Below are positions 1 through 11,700 of a stretch of 64,000 nt of DNA, piece after piece. How positions within the stretch are numbered: the first letter of the stretch is position 1; each line of letters opens with the position of its first letter. The notes below the pieces were generated by a model. That model had not been told where the DNA came from, did no database searches, and saw only the letters and a program-made list of their open reading frames with translations. Source of the stretch: Rhypophila decipiens (taxonomy: Eukaryota; Ascomycota; Sordariomycetes; Sordariales; Naviculisporaceae); the NCBI GenBank assembly GCA_033297075.1, contig MU858064.1:298095-362094 (forward strand). The letters are read 5' to 3'. The translations under genes were made by a program, and so were the position numbers.

Positions 1-1269
1 GCTCCTCTGCTCAATGCTGACGAGGAGGAATCAATGAGTGAAGATCGCCGACGTGAAATCAGCCAACTCATTAACGAGGCCGGCTTTCGGAAAGAGGTTG
101 ATCCCTCGATTGGCGAGAGTGCTCAAAAGCCACCCAGTGTACCTTCGAGTAGCCCGTCGCGACAGCTTGAAGAGACGCTGAAAGAGGCCGCATCCGCCGC
201 TTCCGATCGACATCCGCAGCTATCGAGCTTCTCCAACCCGTCGCAAGAAGTTTCTCAGGCGACATCGCACTCATCCATGTCTGTTGACTCTCAACCCATC
301 ATCCTTGAGCCATTTCACGGCTTCTCGGATGATGTTGAGGAGCCATCAGAAGATGCAGTCGCGTATCCCACACTAGACCTTCCCCCGTCTGATATCGGCA
401 GCACCCACAGTGGGAGGCAGCCCGACCCCGACTTCAGCATCGACCTTGGAAACACGTCGCCCGATCGACTCGACAGTGTTGGAGACGTGTCCTTTTCTGC
501 CCCGCGAGCCAAAACTCCTCCTGCTGCCAAAGCGGAAAAGAAACCCCAGAAAGTGAGTCCAGCAAAATCAGATTCGTCGGCAACCTCGTTCCCATCGCTG
601 AGCGAGATTTTTCTCACAGCGTCGACTCAAGCTACACAAGCCACCCAAAGCTCGACATCGCAAGCGGCCATTTCGTCTGCTCTGAAAGCACGTAAGTCGG
701 ACGTCGCGTCTGATTTCGAGTACGAAGAGGCCATGCGTAAGCTTGACGACGAAGGAGGGCCATGTTCAGATTCAGAGACTGAGTTGCCTAACTTGAAGGC
801 TAAGAGGTCGCCTGCCGCTGCTCGAAGCTTGCTCAAGAAACCGATCGAGAAGCCTGCCATCAAGAGGGCCATTGTAAAGGACGACGTGGCGAAGTCGTCG
901 ACATGTTCCCGACCCATCAGGGCCACCCGCACAAGTGCATCGTTCACCATCCCCGCAGGCTCCCAAGTAGTGTCGCTCATAACTAGTAGCCCTGAGCCCG
1001 AGGTAGAGGAGAATTATGCAGATGACGACGTGGACGAGAGTTATGAGGCCGACTCGTTCCCATCGGAGAAAGACTCTCCTGGTTGGGGCGAGAAAGGCCG
1101 GAGCCGTCGAGGTGGCAGCATGCCTCTCTCTGCGGTGCTATCATCCAAGAGAGGAGGGACCAATGTGCCCAAGCGTCTCGCTTCATCACAGGGGGGCAAA
1201 CTTGGGCGCACGAGTGCCCCAGCTTCTCACAAACAAAACAAGAAAAAGACAACGACCCGGGGGTGGTAG
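1..1269 (+). CDS. C-terminal part of a disordered Ser/Thr-rich protein (5' end outside window)
   Basis: The reading frame is already open at base 1, with no stop upstream of the first ATG (34), so this is probably the 3' end of a longer gene. About 420 codons are visible, ending in TAG. No folded domain is recognised. The visible part is low complexity: Ser/Pro/Thr-rich first half, acidic patches (around residues 240-260 and 330-350 counted from base 34), Lys/Arg-rich patches, and a basic tail rich in Lys and Arg. A motif of the form VVSLITSSPEPE around residue 315 resembles the VxxLTSSPxx stretches seen in tails of fungal nuclear DNA-repair and chromatin proteins. This suggests, but does not prove, the C-terminal tail of such a protein, for instance a helicase. 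The function cannot be assigned without the upstream exons. Confidence 0.75.
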   Translation, partial: APLLNADEEESMSEDRRREISQLINEAGFRKEVDPSIGESAQKPPSVPSSSPSRQLEETLKEAASAASDRHPQLSSFSNPSQEVSQATSHSSMSVDSQPIILEPFHGFSDDVEEPSEDAVAYPTLDLPPSDIGSTHSGRQPDPDFSIDLGNTSPDRLDSVGDVSFSAPRAKTPPAAKAEKKPQKVSPAKSDSSATSFPSLSEIFLTASTQATQATQSSTSQAAISSALKARKSDVASDFEYEEAMRKLDDEGGPCSDSETELPNLKAKRSPAAARSLLKKPIEKPAIKRAIVKDDVAKSSTCSRPIRATRTSASFTIPAGSQVVSLITSSPEPEVEENYADDDVDESYEADSFPSEKDSPGWGEKGRSRRGGSMPLSAVLSSKRGGTNVPKRLASSQGGKLGRTSAPASHKQNKKKTTTRGW

Positions 1270-2534
1270 GTACTCACTGCGGCGACTTGGTTATGTTGTA
1301 TTTTTTCTTTGACTGCCTTTGTCATTGCATCTTGTTTGCATCTGGGTTTCTTTTCGGGGTTGCGTTCCGGTGGTGGGTTTGGCGATGTGGGTCGCTCGGC
1401 TGACACGTTTGATAAGACGGGAATGTGTAATAGGAGGCATGGTTTAACACAGGGGGCAATTGCAAACGGGCTTGGTATCATATTTACAAAAATTTCTTAG
1501 GTTCTGGGGGTTTTGCTTTAAGGTGGTGTATCGTAACGGTTCTCCGGTTTTGGTCCAGGCTCACTCGCAATCTTTCATTTTCATGATTGCCTCATTAGTC
1601 GCAGATGGGGGTTCAGCTTAGCTCTTTTGAATTTAACGATATAATGCGATGGCAAGTGCGTGAATACTGGGGTTTTCCTCTTCGCCCGTATCAACGATAT
1701 GGTTAGGCGCCTAACCTTGTTACAATCTTGTGGGTGGTATAGATTTAATCTTTTTTTATATACTTGAAGTTCAGTCATAGATGGCTCTTACATTTGCTGC
1801 ATGTTGACCAGAGGCGAGAGGGCGAGTAGCCCGGAACTGCGGAAGGAGCACACGGAGGCGGACTGCCAGGCTCCGGGCTCGCTCGGCAGATCGGACATAT
1901 GATGTCATTGTTCGAGGTCCGAGTGATGGCCGATTTTCTGGGTTCCTTTACCTTTGGTAGAACGTATATGTTTGAACTTTTGAGTTTACTATAACGCATA
2001 TTGTGCACTACATTTCCGTATACACCCTCACCGAGAGTAGCCAACAGTGGATGGAGTGAGCGGAGAGAAAGCTCCGGCCGAGGTGAGCGGTGACGTTACA
2101 GTATTCCCGGAAATCTGGAATGATCGTCGGCGCCGCGTGTATTTCAACTTATTCTGTTATTTATTCTCTGCACTGTCTGCAGGTACAACTGCAGGCGCGT
2201 GACCAGTTCAAACGAAATACGTGTAAAAGTTGGGATCTGCAGAAAGATCGAGATCCGGTCGGTTCCAAGAGCCTACCTGCTCTTGATGACCACTGATGGT
2301 CGACCTCCCTGCCTATGAACTTGAAGCGAAGCAAGCCCATCCTACCCCACGTGGTGAACACTGAGCAGACCGTCTCGGCGTTTCACTGACCAAGACAAGG
2401 AAACGGAGTCGAATGACCGTCATATACAAGAGAGTTTGGGCCGCCCAGGAGGTCTGGATTCTGTGTATTGTTTGGCAGACTGCCAGTGTATATTCTCCAC
2501 CCGGGGAAAATTGGACAAGCATCCGACAAATAAG

Positions 2535-2573
<39 letters not shown>
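2535..2573. repeat. (CAT)13 trinucleotide microsatellite
   Basis: Thirteen uninterrupted CAT units. Read in other frames it gives artefactual runs of Met, Asp or Ile in short open frames, none of which looks like a gene. Confidence 0.97.
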
Positions 2574-2838
2574 GTGCTGGTCTTATGACAATACTTTTTC
2601 CGTGTAATTGTTGGATATGCTGGTCGCACCCAAAATGCGGGGTGCAGCGGGCACAATAAAGAGTTTGTACCTGTAGTGCAGTAAAAAAGATCACGGGGAA
2701 AAGAAAGTCGTTTTCTATCTGGAAAGGAGATGGGTCGGTCAGGAACTTGTTGGTAACTATTGCCCGGTCATGAAACTATCAATCACCGTCTGAGGCTCCG
2801 GCGATATTGAACCGGGAAGCCAAAGCACGTGTGGCACT

Positions 2839-2865
2839 CATGTCAAGCATGTCAAGCATGTCAGG
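2839..2865. repeat. 9-base tandem repeat, three copies
   Basis: Two exact copies of CATGTCAAG followed by a third with one change (CATGTCAGG). It lies in non-coding sequence and has no known role. Confidence 0.85.
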
Positions 2866-5725
2866 ACGGACTTGGGTCAGTACCGGACCGCTGGGAAAAA
2901 CTGGCTTCGCCGCCGTTTGTCTTTTGTCATGATCCTCGCTCGTCTGCTGGCCATCCCGAGACAGAACCATACAGTAAGATGTAGATCCCGAGTGACTGAA
3001 GGGAGATCAGTCGGATTGGTGTGTTTCCCAATCGGGTTATATCAGGGCGAACCACGCTACAGTACATATGATCAGCCCTGAACCGAGTATGATAACATGT
3101 TTTACGTTGCTCTTGAATCTCATATCATCAGAGAAATCGTTCTCCGCACTATAAACTTCGAGGCCAAACAACCGTTTTGAGTTGATGATGGTCCCAATAG
3201 ACTGGCCGGTTCAGGTTTGTCGAATGTCGATATCAGCCGGCCGTTAGATCAGGAGTTCTCTCGACGTCATTTCTTGGCTCTTCACAAGAATCCGCCATCC
3301 AATGAGGAAATGCGACTCGTGATGTTCGGAATCCCATCCTTTGTGCCGCACTGGCGTCATCTCCTCTTCTCTTGACAGCACGTAATGCCCGGTACACGCT
3401 CTTCGGTTATGTGGGAAAATTGGACCGAGACGTAATTAGGTAAAAATTGTGTGAGAGAAATTCACTCGTGATATCTTCGTCAGAATGCGACCAACAGAGA
3501 TGGGGTGAGAATAATATTTCCCGCTCGTTTCGGCTTCTGCCGATTTCACTTTGGAAAGGGGGGCCATTCACCGGCCTTGTGCGAATCTTCTTATCAACGA
3601 TTCTAATGTTGAAAAGTGGCAATAGTTATCCGTATCCGAATCTTGTATACCATCTAGGATACCTAGGATGCATCATAATCAATATAGGCTTGCTGATGTG
3701 TGTGCGTCAGGCGTTCCGAGTTGTCGAGTTGGGCAACAATCGCAATATCGAATATCGGGGCGTCTCATTTTAAAGGAAGGTGGCTTGGGTGGGTTGATAC
3801 TGCAGGTGGGCGCCTGAATCCATCCTTCGGAACACTGTAATCTCCCAACCAATGCCCCTGACGCCACACCCACTCGTGTCCTGAATACGTAGTGGCCTGT
3901 CAAGCAGGGACCCCACCTGTTGATATCGCGAGCTTTTTGCAACCTCAATTTGACATTCGACAACAAACATGAGCCGTCGGCCCCTCAAAGTGGAACTTCT
4001 TATATGCAGTACCGGAATGCATCGGTTCTTTCACCTCACATTATCGGATAGGACCCCGTGGAATAATGCGGAAGCGACGGAGGAAATGCAAGCACAAGCA
4101 ACGTGGACAAGCTAGGCCACCACGAACTGCTGCTGAGACAAGACATGAGTCTGCCAGCGGGCGCCAAAGCCACACCTGATAACGCTACCTCTTTCCGAGA
4201 GTGGGAAGCAGAGCCGAGAGCCTGAGATTACGGAGTATGTATACACTAATTACAGTGTATTGAATCTGTGCAGCGGAGCCGCGGCGACAAGATGAAGCTG
4301 AGACGCAGAAGAGTGGCCTGATGGCGCCAAGACGAGAAATAAAGGCACAAAGGAAGAGTTGGTGGGAAATCCCTTAGGCTGTGTGACTCTGGGAGGTGTT
4401 CCATGTCCTCTGGGTAATCCCGTCGCCTCTCATGGCAAACTACGTAATATTCGACCTTTGTGTTGTTTATCATTAAAATGCCGTCATGAAGGCAAAACCC
4501 ATGGTGAATATTGCGTGTCTCTGTGAAATGTACACTTCTTGTTACCAGTAACAGGCCGGTTCCGTCCCGGGACTCAGGAGACGGTCACAGGGCAGGATGC
4601 GCTAGAATGGCTGGAAAAGCTTCCAACACCAGCGGTGAGCGAGGGTCAAGGAGCACTGACGTGCGGTGCTGGCCATCTGGATGGAGATCCCAGAGGCGCT
4701 GCCTTCCACTCACATCACAGCAAAGCGACCGGGATTCCTGCAGATTCCCCGTTAGAGGAAAGGCTTTGTCCGTTTAGCCACTTCACAACGCTAATCTAGT
4801 TAGGAAGTCTTGGCTACAGGCCCCGTTGGGTCCCTCATCGAACCTCTGGGTGGTCTGGGCCTGTCTTCACTCTCCAGTTCGTATTTCAGGTCTCCATTAT
4901 CCGTGCCCGTCATTTCATGTTCTCCTCCCAAGCACGCTGCCAAGGTATTTAACAGGTACTTGAAGACGGACTCCCGCAACCTTGACGTGCACTAAGATTA
5001 CTTTTGCTCTTTTATTATCTATATCACTGTCCACTGCTGCCCCCTTTCGACAAGACAAATACTCTAGCAGTACACAACCAAAGACCACTCAAATGCACCG
5101 TAACTCTCCGACTTACACAGCAGCATCTCGAATGTTACAGTCTCTATTGACGCTCCACTTACCGGCCGAGCAACATCTGCTAGTGACGACAACTTGACAC
5201 TGCCTCCAAAGTCAAAACCGCGGCCAGACACAGGTCGAGACCAGCTCGCCCAATTGGACGGACCATTGTTATCTGGGACAGCGACCTGGAGCTCCTGACT
5301 TGCACCAGCTACACCCATTCGCCCGATCCGAGGACGGGGCCATCCGGACCGTTTTTGCCTCGACAGACGCAACTCTCTTGTGATACCGACTTCATAAAGT
5401 GGAAACGAGTGCAGGGCATCTAGGACGGAGCAACACGGCAGAAGGCACTCTTGACAGCCTCTTTCACGGGGAACCCTTGGTGTATCCATTCGAACTGGCA
5501 GAGCGTGCAAAGTGGTCTCGATATAAAACCAACCACACTCACCAGTCGGCAGTAGACACTCACACTGGCAAGAGCCTGTACTTCTCCCACTTCGGCCAGC
5601 AGCTTGATCACTTGATACGGACCGGCTTCCCAATGAGCCGGCCATCAGCAATCCCGACCACAAATCGGCACCACTACACGCTTCATCTACGAGTACTACC
5701 AACAATTCCGCAGAACAGAGTCTTC

Positions 5726-6277
5726 ATGTCGGCGTCTCCACCCACCCGTGTGTTTCCCCAGCCGCCCACCATGGCAACACCATCACCAAGCTTTGACCAC
5801 ATGCACAATCGCGACCTCGCACTACAAAAGTACGTCCTTCTCCAAGAGCAACACGACTCTTTGCGCCAGCATATCGACGAACTACGGCCGCTGCAGAGCC
5901 CGTTCGGAGGCATGGTCTCCCCTAACGGCCCCCTATCGGCTTCGAACCGAACGAGCTCGGTGTCGAGCATATCCTCGTCGACGTGCGATGTTTCCCCGTA
6001 CCAGTCGGTCAGATCACACCGGCGCGTGTCCATGCCGTTGGCAAAGCCAAGCTGCCTGGAAACAGTGCTTGACGAGACGACCGTGTCCGAGGTGGCTCTG
6101 GAGGAGGCCAAGCTGTGCCATGTCAACGAGGGCATCAAGCGAGCCTTGACAGAACTGCTCAACTGTGACGCCGTGCGCGAGGACCGGGCATTCCGAACTT
6201 GGGTCCAGGGCCGGCTTATGGACACGGAGCGCGAGCTGCGGAGCGGCCGGAGGCGGAGAAGCGCACCTGAAGCCTGA
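5726..6277 (+). CDS. Small conserved fungal coiled-coil protein, unknown function
   Basis: A 183-residue protein if the start is the ATG at 5726 (MSASPP). A second in-frame ATG at 5771 (MATPSPS) is the other credible start. The frame is open further upstream to 5399, but that part reads like untranslated leader. After a short Pro-rich lead comes a predicted helix (LALQKYVLLQEQHDSLRQH), then a Ser-rich linker around residues 70-100, then a second charged helical region to the end (LEEAKLCHVNEGIKRAL, then WVQGRLMDTERELR) and a basic tail. There are no catalytic motifs, signal peptide or membrane segment. The layout resembles short uncharacterised proteins found across Sordariomycetes. It could be an adaptor or scaffold, but that is a guess. 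Confidence 0.72.
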   Translation: MSASPPTRVFPQPPTMATPSPSFDHMHNRDLALQKYVLLQEQHDSLRQHIDELRPLQSPFGGMVSPNGPLSASNRTSSVSSISSSTCDVSPYQSVRSHRRVSMPLAKPSCLETVLDETTVSEVALEEAKLCHVNEGIKRALTELLNCDAVREDRAFRTWVQGRLMDTERELRSGRRRRSAPEA

Positions 6278-7270
6278 TGGATTGGCCTACTGATGATAGT
6301 GAGGGAATCCTTGATGATGATGGGATTCCCGGCCCCACCGCAACGGTCCATCAAACGTCGACGGCTTCTGTGGCGCTGATGGGGGTTCTAGGCTTCGTGA
6401 TTTGACCGGGTCGTCACGCCATATGGCATGGCCTGCTTTCCTTGGGTTCCTGTTTCGTTTTGGACATGACTCGCTAAAGTCATGTTGGGCACATTTGGTT
6501 CAAGCTTGGAGTTCCGGATAAGTTCTGTTTTTGGGTTTAATCTATTCTTGATAAATTTTTGTAATAATCGATTTGGGCATCTCACTTGGCAGTGCTTTTC
6601 TCTGTGAGATAAGCCTCCCCAAGGTTTTCTCTTTTTTTTGGAAAGATCTGTGGTGGAGGATTGCGCCTGGAGATGGCAGTGGAGGCTCTGCAACTGAAGT
6701 CCTCGGACAAGAGCTGAAGATAAGCTGAAGATAAGCACACGCCTTGGTTAGAGCAGCTTTCTTGGCTGAGAGAAACAAGTTGCGTGGACAAGAGACAAGG
6801 CGCGAATCAAGAGGCGGAACTTGTTTGTTGTTTTGTAAATAGGTCAAATAAAGGCGTCCCCCGCCAGTTGTAGCGGGGACTCAGTAAGTGGGCGCTCTTC
6901 AGTGCCGTGAAATTAAACATCATTTGGTGTGGACGAAGGGGGATCATGTTAGTGCCAAAAGTCACCAACGGAAGCTTCAACAACTTGGTCCGTGCCCATC
7001 TTCACCGCCCCCCACCAAAACTGGTCCTGCCTGTTTTCACCGCCAACATTTGCCATAACGGCAACAAGACTCGGAGCTTCCGAACGCATTTCGATTGACA
7101 TCACCGTCGCTCGCGATTGCGCAGAACCTCGAATTTCTCGCGCCGTTACAGTCCTCACAGCCCATATAGTGATCTACGTCCACCAAATTACAGCATTCTT
7201 TCGACCCTCCTGCGAATTTGTTTTCACATCTACTTCCATTTCGATTCGAGGAGCTGTAAACAGCAACGAC
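6278..7270. other. Intergenic region between the small coiled-coil gene and cyp6
   Basis: About 1 kb without a supported gene. It holds the 3' flank of the upstream gene and the promoter/5' UTR of the PPIL4 gene. The PPIL4 frame is open for 93 codons before the chosen start, but the residues there show no cyclophilin homology. Confidence 0.6.
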
Positions 7271-8782
7271 ATGTCTGTCCTTCTGGAAACCAGCGCGGGC
7301 GACATCGTCATCGACCTCCTCGTCGATTACGCGCCGAAAATGTGCGAAAACTTTCTCAAGCTGTGCAAAATCAAATACTACAACTTCTCTCCCATCCACT
7401 CAATACAACGATCCTTCTCTTTCCAGACGGGTGATCCTCTGGGTCCCATGTCGGCCGATTCAGACGGCGGAACTTCCATCTGGGGCAACATCTCGGGCAA
7501 CCCAGCAGACAAGGCCTTTCCAGCTCTCTTCCACCCCAAGCTAAAACACGTTGAGCGCGGGACAGTCAGCATGGCTACGGCGCCACATCCTTCCGACCCC
7601 GACGTCCGCCTTGCAGCTTCGCAGTTCATAGTTACATTGGGAGATGATACGGACTATCTCGATGGGAAAGCCGCCATCTTTGGGAAAGTGGTCGAGGGCT
7701 TTGATGTTTTGGAGAAGATCAACGATGCTATCGTGGACGAGCGCGGCCACCCGCTCGTCGACATACGGATCAAACACACGGTGGTTCTCGACGACCCATA
7801 CCCCGACCCGGCTGGCTTGCGCGAGCCCAGCTCCTCGCCACCGCCCAGCAAGGCGCAACTTGAAACGGTCCGCATTGGCGAAGGCGAAGAGCTGCTCGAT
7901 GAGGAAGCCAACGAAGAAGCTGCTGCCGAGGCGGAGCGCAAGAGAAAGGAAAGAGAAGCGGCGGCGCAAGCGCTCACACTGGAGATGATGGGTGACTTGC
8001 CGTTTGCCGAGGTCAAACCGCCCGAGCACGTCTTGTTCGTCTGCAAGCTCAATCCCGTCACGACGGACGAGGACCTCGAGCTCATCTTCAGCCGCTTCGG
8101 CGAGATTCTCAGCTGCGAGGTGATCCGCGATCGCAAGACGGGCGACAGCCTCCAGTACGCATTTATAGAATTCAAGGACAAGGAAAGCTGTGAGGCTGCT
8201 TACCTGAAGATGGATTCTGTTCTTATTGATGATCGTCGCATCCACGTCGACTTCAGTCAAAGTGTTAGCAAGCTGAGCGAAGTGTGGCGGTCTGAAACAA
8301 ACTCCAAGCGCAAGACCGCCGCTTCCAAGAGGGGAGGTGGAGGATGGGGAGGCGTCGAGGAGCTGGAGAAGTGGCGAAAGTACAGACATGAGGACGATGG
8401 CCGCGATGATGAAGCGGATTACACAATGGTTCACGGAGTCGAAGAAATGCGAGGCCAACACGAGAAGGGCGGCAAGCCCAACCGCTCCAAGTCATTTGGC
8501 GATGGCCCAAGTGGCGACTCAAGACCTAGAGAACGACCCAGCGAGAGCGACCGCCAACGGGATCGAGGCCTGTTTAGATCAGACGACCGCGGTGGGAGGC
8601 GTGGCGACGACCGCCGAAGCCGAAGCCCCGGACGGGACTCACATCGAGGTGAGCGTCGGGACAGGGGTCACGATGACAGGCCCAGTGGCCGAGACAACCG
8701 GGATGGGCGGCGTGACGACCGGCGAGCAAGAGACAGGGACAGGGATAGCGATCGGCGCCGTGACGACTACCGACGAAGATGA
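7271..8782 (+). CDS. cyp6: Peptidyl-prolyl cis-trans isomerase-like 4 (cyclophilin + RRM)
   Basis: A 503-residue, intron-free nuclear cyclophilin of the PPIL4 family. Residues 1-160 are a cyclophilin fold, with [17 protein letters not shown] at the start and FQTGDPLG and GGTSIWG further in. Residues about 190-235 are an acidic Glu/Ala-rich linker. An RRM follows at about 250-330, with RNP2-like LFVCKL and RNP1-like QYAFIEF. From about 400 the tail is Arg/Asp/Ser-rich, as in splicing-associated proteins. The active site is divergent from classical cyclophilins, as is usual for PPIL4, so isomerase activity may be weak. The family is linked to spliceosomes and transcription. The start at 7271 is chosen because the cyclophilin homology begins there, although the frame is open from 6992. 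Confidence 0.95.
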   Translation: MSVLLETSAGDIVIDLLVDYAPKMCENFLKLCKIKYYNFSPIHSIQRSFSFQTGDPLGPMSADSDGGTSIWGNISGNPADKAFPALFHPKLKHVERGTVSMATAPHPSDPDVRLAASQFIVTLGDDTDYLDGKAAIFGKVVEGFDVLEKINDAIVDERGHPLVDIRIKHTVVLDDPYPDPAGLREPSSSPPPSKAQLETVRIGEGEELLDEEANEEAAAEAERKRKEREAAAQALTLEMMGDLPFAEVKPPEHVLFVCKLNPVTTDEDLELIFSRFGEILSCEVIRDRKTGDSLQYAFIEFKDKESCEAAYLKMDSVLIDDRRIHVDFSQSVSKLSEVWRSETNSKRKTAASKRGGGGWGGVEELEKWRKYRHEDDGRDDEADYTMVHGVEEMRGQHEKGGKPNRSKSFGDGPSGDSRPRERPSESDRQRDRGLFRSDDRGGRRGDDRRSRSPGRDSHRGERRDRGHDDRPSGRDNRDGRRDDRRARDRDRDSDRRRDDYRRR

Positions 8783-11700
8783 TTCACATGTCAGTCCATC
8801 GTCATCCCATTGTCACAGCATCAGTTCATGTCGCAGACTAATCTTGATCATTCCTGATTGCCTGGTACCATTTACCCCTGAGCCTCAATGACGGGGCAGC
8901 TCTCTGCTATTTTGTCTCTGACTGCCTGCGTCCTGTCTCTTCCTTTGGTACTCCAATCAGGAGCCCGGGCAGCATCGTACCCCGTGTCGGGACCAAGCCT
9001 GATCGTGGACGCCAACAAGCCGGTCTGACACAGGCCGACACATGGTGCTGGTTAATCGTAGCTGGGGACTAAATTTGGCACACTATCTTCCGATGATGCT
9101 CAACGCCTGCTGTCAATGTTTTAGACGATAACTTTGAGCACCCACGCCCGTCCGACTTGACGCTGTGGTCGGATGCCTGTCTCTCTGTCTGTGTTCCCCA
9201 TTTCGCCTGCCCCATACAACATGGAGTCAAGGAAGCTATGTCAAATCAGCTCGGTGCAAAGCTATGCGATGCTTGCTCCAGAAGATTGCACGACGGCCTC
9301 GCTGGTTGGTCAAGATGCCATGAGGAGTCCCGGCCGCCTTGCATCTTGTGTCACGCAGGAACACAAGAACTATTTCCAAAGTCCCCTGCTCCCTCTTTTT
9401 TTCAAGGCTGCTCTCTTGCCGGCCGAGAACAAAAAGTCCAGCCTTTAGGGAGGCGGGTTCTGATTGGTTGGAAATTTCGTGTTGAGTGAGTCTCGCCTTG
9501 TCTCGTCTCAACTTGCCCATTCTCCTTGGGTTGTGTCTCTCGAGGGCCCGGTCTCTGCGCCGCGCATGAGAGAAGAGTCGGGCAGTTGGTTTCGGATGAA
9601 ATGATGGAAGCTGCAGCTGGTCGTCGTGTTGGCCTAGTACTTCTCCTCCCGAGCGATGCAGTCTGACCATTCAGTTGGTTCTCCTCGAATGATTCACTCG
9701 AAGCTGGCCCATCCTGGTGGCCTCTGGGGCAGTCGTCGATGGTGAGTACATTGTACTACCCATTTGATCATTGTGTCTCCAGCATGTCAGAATACGGGCT
9801 CGGAAATTTGTGATTCTTGGAGCTTTGTTTCTTGTCCTTGTCTCTCCACCTGGTGCTATGTGTCGCGGCTCATCACAGATAGCGCCGAGCAAACATGGTG
9901 GAAGGGTCTATCCAGCCATCATCCAGGGTTAGCTTCTAGGGCATCCTTCTTGGACAGGGCTTCCCCGGCTTGGGGGGGCTATTTCCTTGGACGAATACTG
10001 TTCAGGTGATGCTCTCATGCCTCCACTTGATGAACGAGAGCTTGGGAATTGAATGGATGACGGATGCGAGGTCTGCGGAGTCACTAGGTTACCCCCGCTC
10101 TCTCCTGCTCGCTGTACGACGGAAGACTGCGTTGCCCGCGTGTTAGATGGTTGGACAGAGTTACTGCCACGCTCCTCCTTGTTGCCTCGCCTTCCATACG
10201 CAATACAGTTTCATATGGCTGGCCACTTTGCTTGCTGCTTCATCCAGCTGGGGTCCGGGTCCATTTGGCTCAGAAGAGGGAGCGGCCGGTGGGTGACAAA
10301 TTTCGCTCAAGAGGTCAGACGTTGCTGCTTCCTAGATGGGTAGGTAGCAAGCTGCAGCGATAATATAGAAATTAAGACTCATTCCGCTACGTGTTCCTCT
10401 CTGAGTAGGTGTCTGTCATGCCAAGATGTAGAGAAGGGCTTGAAAGGAGACCTCGGATGGAGTACTCTCTTTGATTCTCGCCCTGCCCGATTGCAAATCC
10501 TCGTGGCATTTCTGGGCATCTGGAAATCTACGTGTAGTATGCGAGCATTGTATTCTCGTGCCGCCGCTCATTCTTAGGTAAATATTTATTTCTCCGATCC
10601 TAGTGCCGGCGAGTGATGGGTATGTGATAGGTACTTACCTACATGTATGAACAATAAGGTCTTCATGTCCGCCCCATGAAGCCGTTGAACGTTGTGTATC
10701 ACTTATTTCAAATTAGGCATGGTCATGGTGTGATGTGGGGTGGATCATGATGGGAATGTGAATGTGAATGTGAACCGAAGCAAGTATGCTTGACTTGATG
10801 TCAACAACAAGTCGAGCTCTTGGACAGCATTACAGCAACAATCTATGGGACAACTTGAGACCGTAAGGTCGTGAAGTTTGATTTCCCCTTTTCTCCTTGT
10901 TTCTTCTCATTGCTGCTCTCTCAATTTCATGCTACCACTATATGAGAACCAACTTGAAGTTCACCAACAGTAAAGGTAGTCACAGGATAGTGAGGCCTCG
11001 AGACGTCAGTGAGGTGAGTGTATCTCTAGTAGGCCGGTTCCAGCACAGCGAGGTGGGCTACGAGGTTGGTGGGTGGATGGCAAGCGGGCAGGCATTCCGT
11101 GCAAGCAGCCAAAAGTCAAGCAGGTGAGGTAACACACCCGTTGTCTATGGGTCTTTAGTCCAGTCCGATCCAGCCATTCCATTCAGGGTTCAGTCGAGCC
11201 AGATATCAGAACTTGAAAACGAGGCCCCCAGGACCACCAGCTTTCAGGGGTTGCCTCTGGCGGCCGGATAGCCACAGGACACTTGACGTACTTGACAGGT
11301 GGAGAACTTTACACCCGCGTGGTTAATTCTCCTTTTCTCGTTTTCACTGTCCACAGTGTGCTTCTTTCTTTGTTTCTCTTCTTCCAGGGCTTATTACCAC
11401 CTTGAGTGCGCATGTACTGTATCGTATCCTGGATACCTGGTAGCCTTGCCCATCATCCATGTCTCTGTGAAGGTGTCTTACAGTGCTGTTCTCGGTCGAC
11501 AAGGCCAGAGCACAGGACTTGAATATTTACGTCCAGTGTCTCAAAGTCACCACTTTGAGTGGAATCGACTGGTAGGAAGTGCGAGGTGTCTGGGTCAGGC
11601 TCACCGGACCGGTGGCCCGATGTGTAGTCTTCGCCATGCAGGTGTTTGAGATACATGGCAGGCTGAGTCTGCCAAACACCATGAATCTCGTGGGCAAAGA

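Larger units (their letters stand above)
1270..5725. other. Gene-poor interval with simple repeats
   Basis: 4.5 kb with only short, unrelated open frames on both strands. None has a recognisable protein signature or a splice-linked partner. It contains a (CAT)13 microsatellite and a 9-base tandem repeat, listed separately. It presumably holds the 3' region of the upstream gene and the promoter of the small gene that starts at 5726. I see no tRNA or rRNA here. Confidence 0.6.

Noticed and set aside
2313..2694. Overlapping open frames with runs of Met, Asp or Ile
   Set aside because: They are translations of the (CAT)13 microsatellite in different frames, with no other protein-like sequence.
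7541..8461. 306-codon open frame antisense to the PPIL4 gene
   Set aside because: It mirrors the codon structure of the strongly supported cyclophilin-RRM gene and shows no domain of its own.
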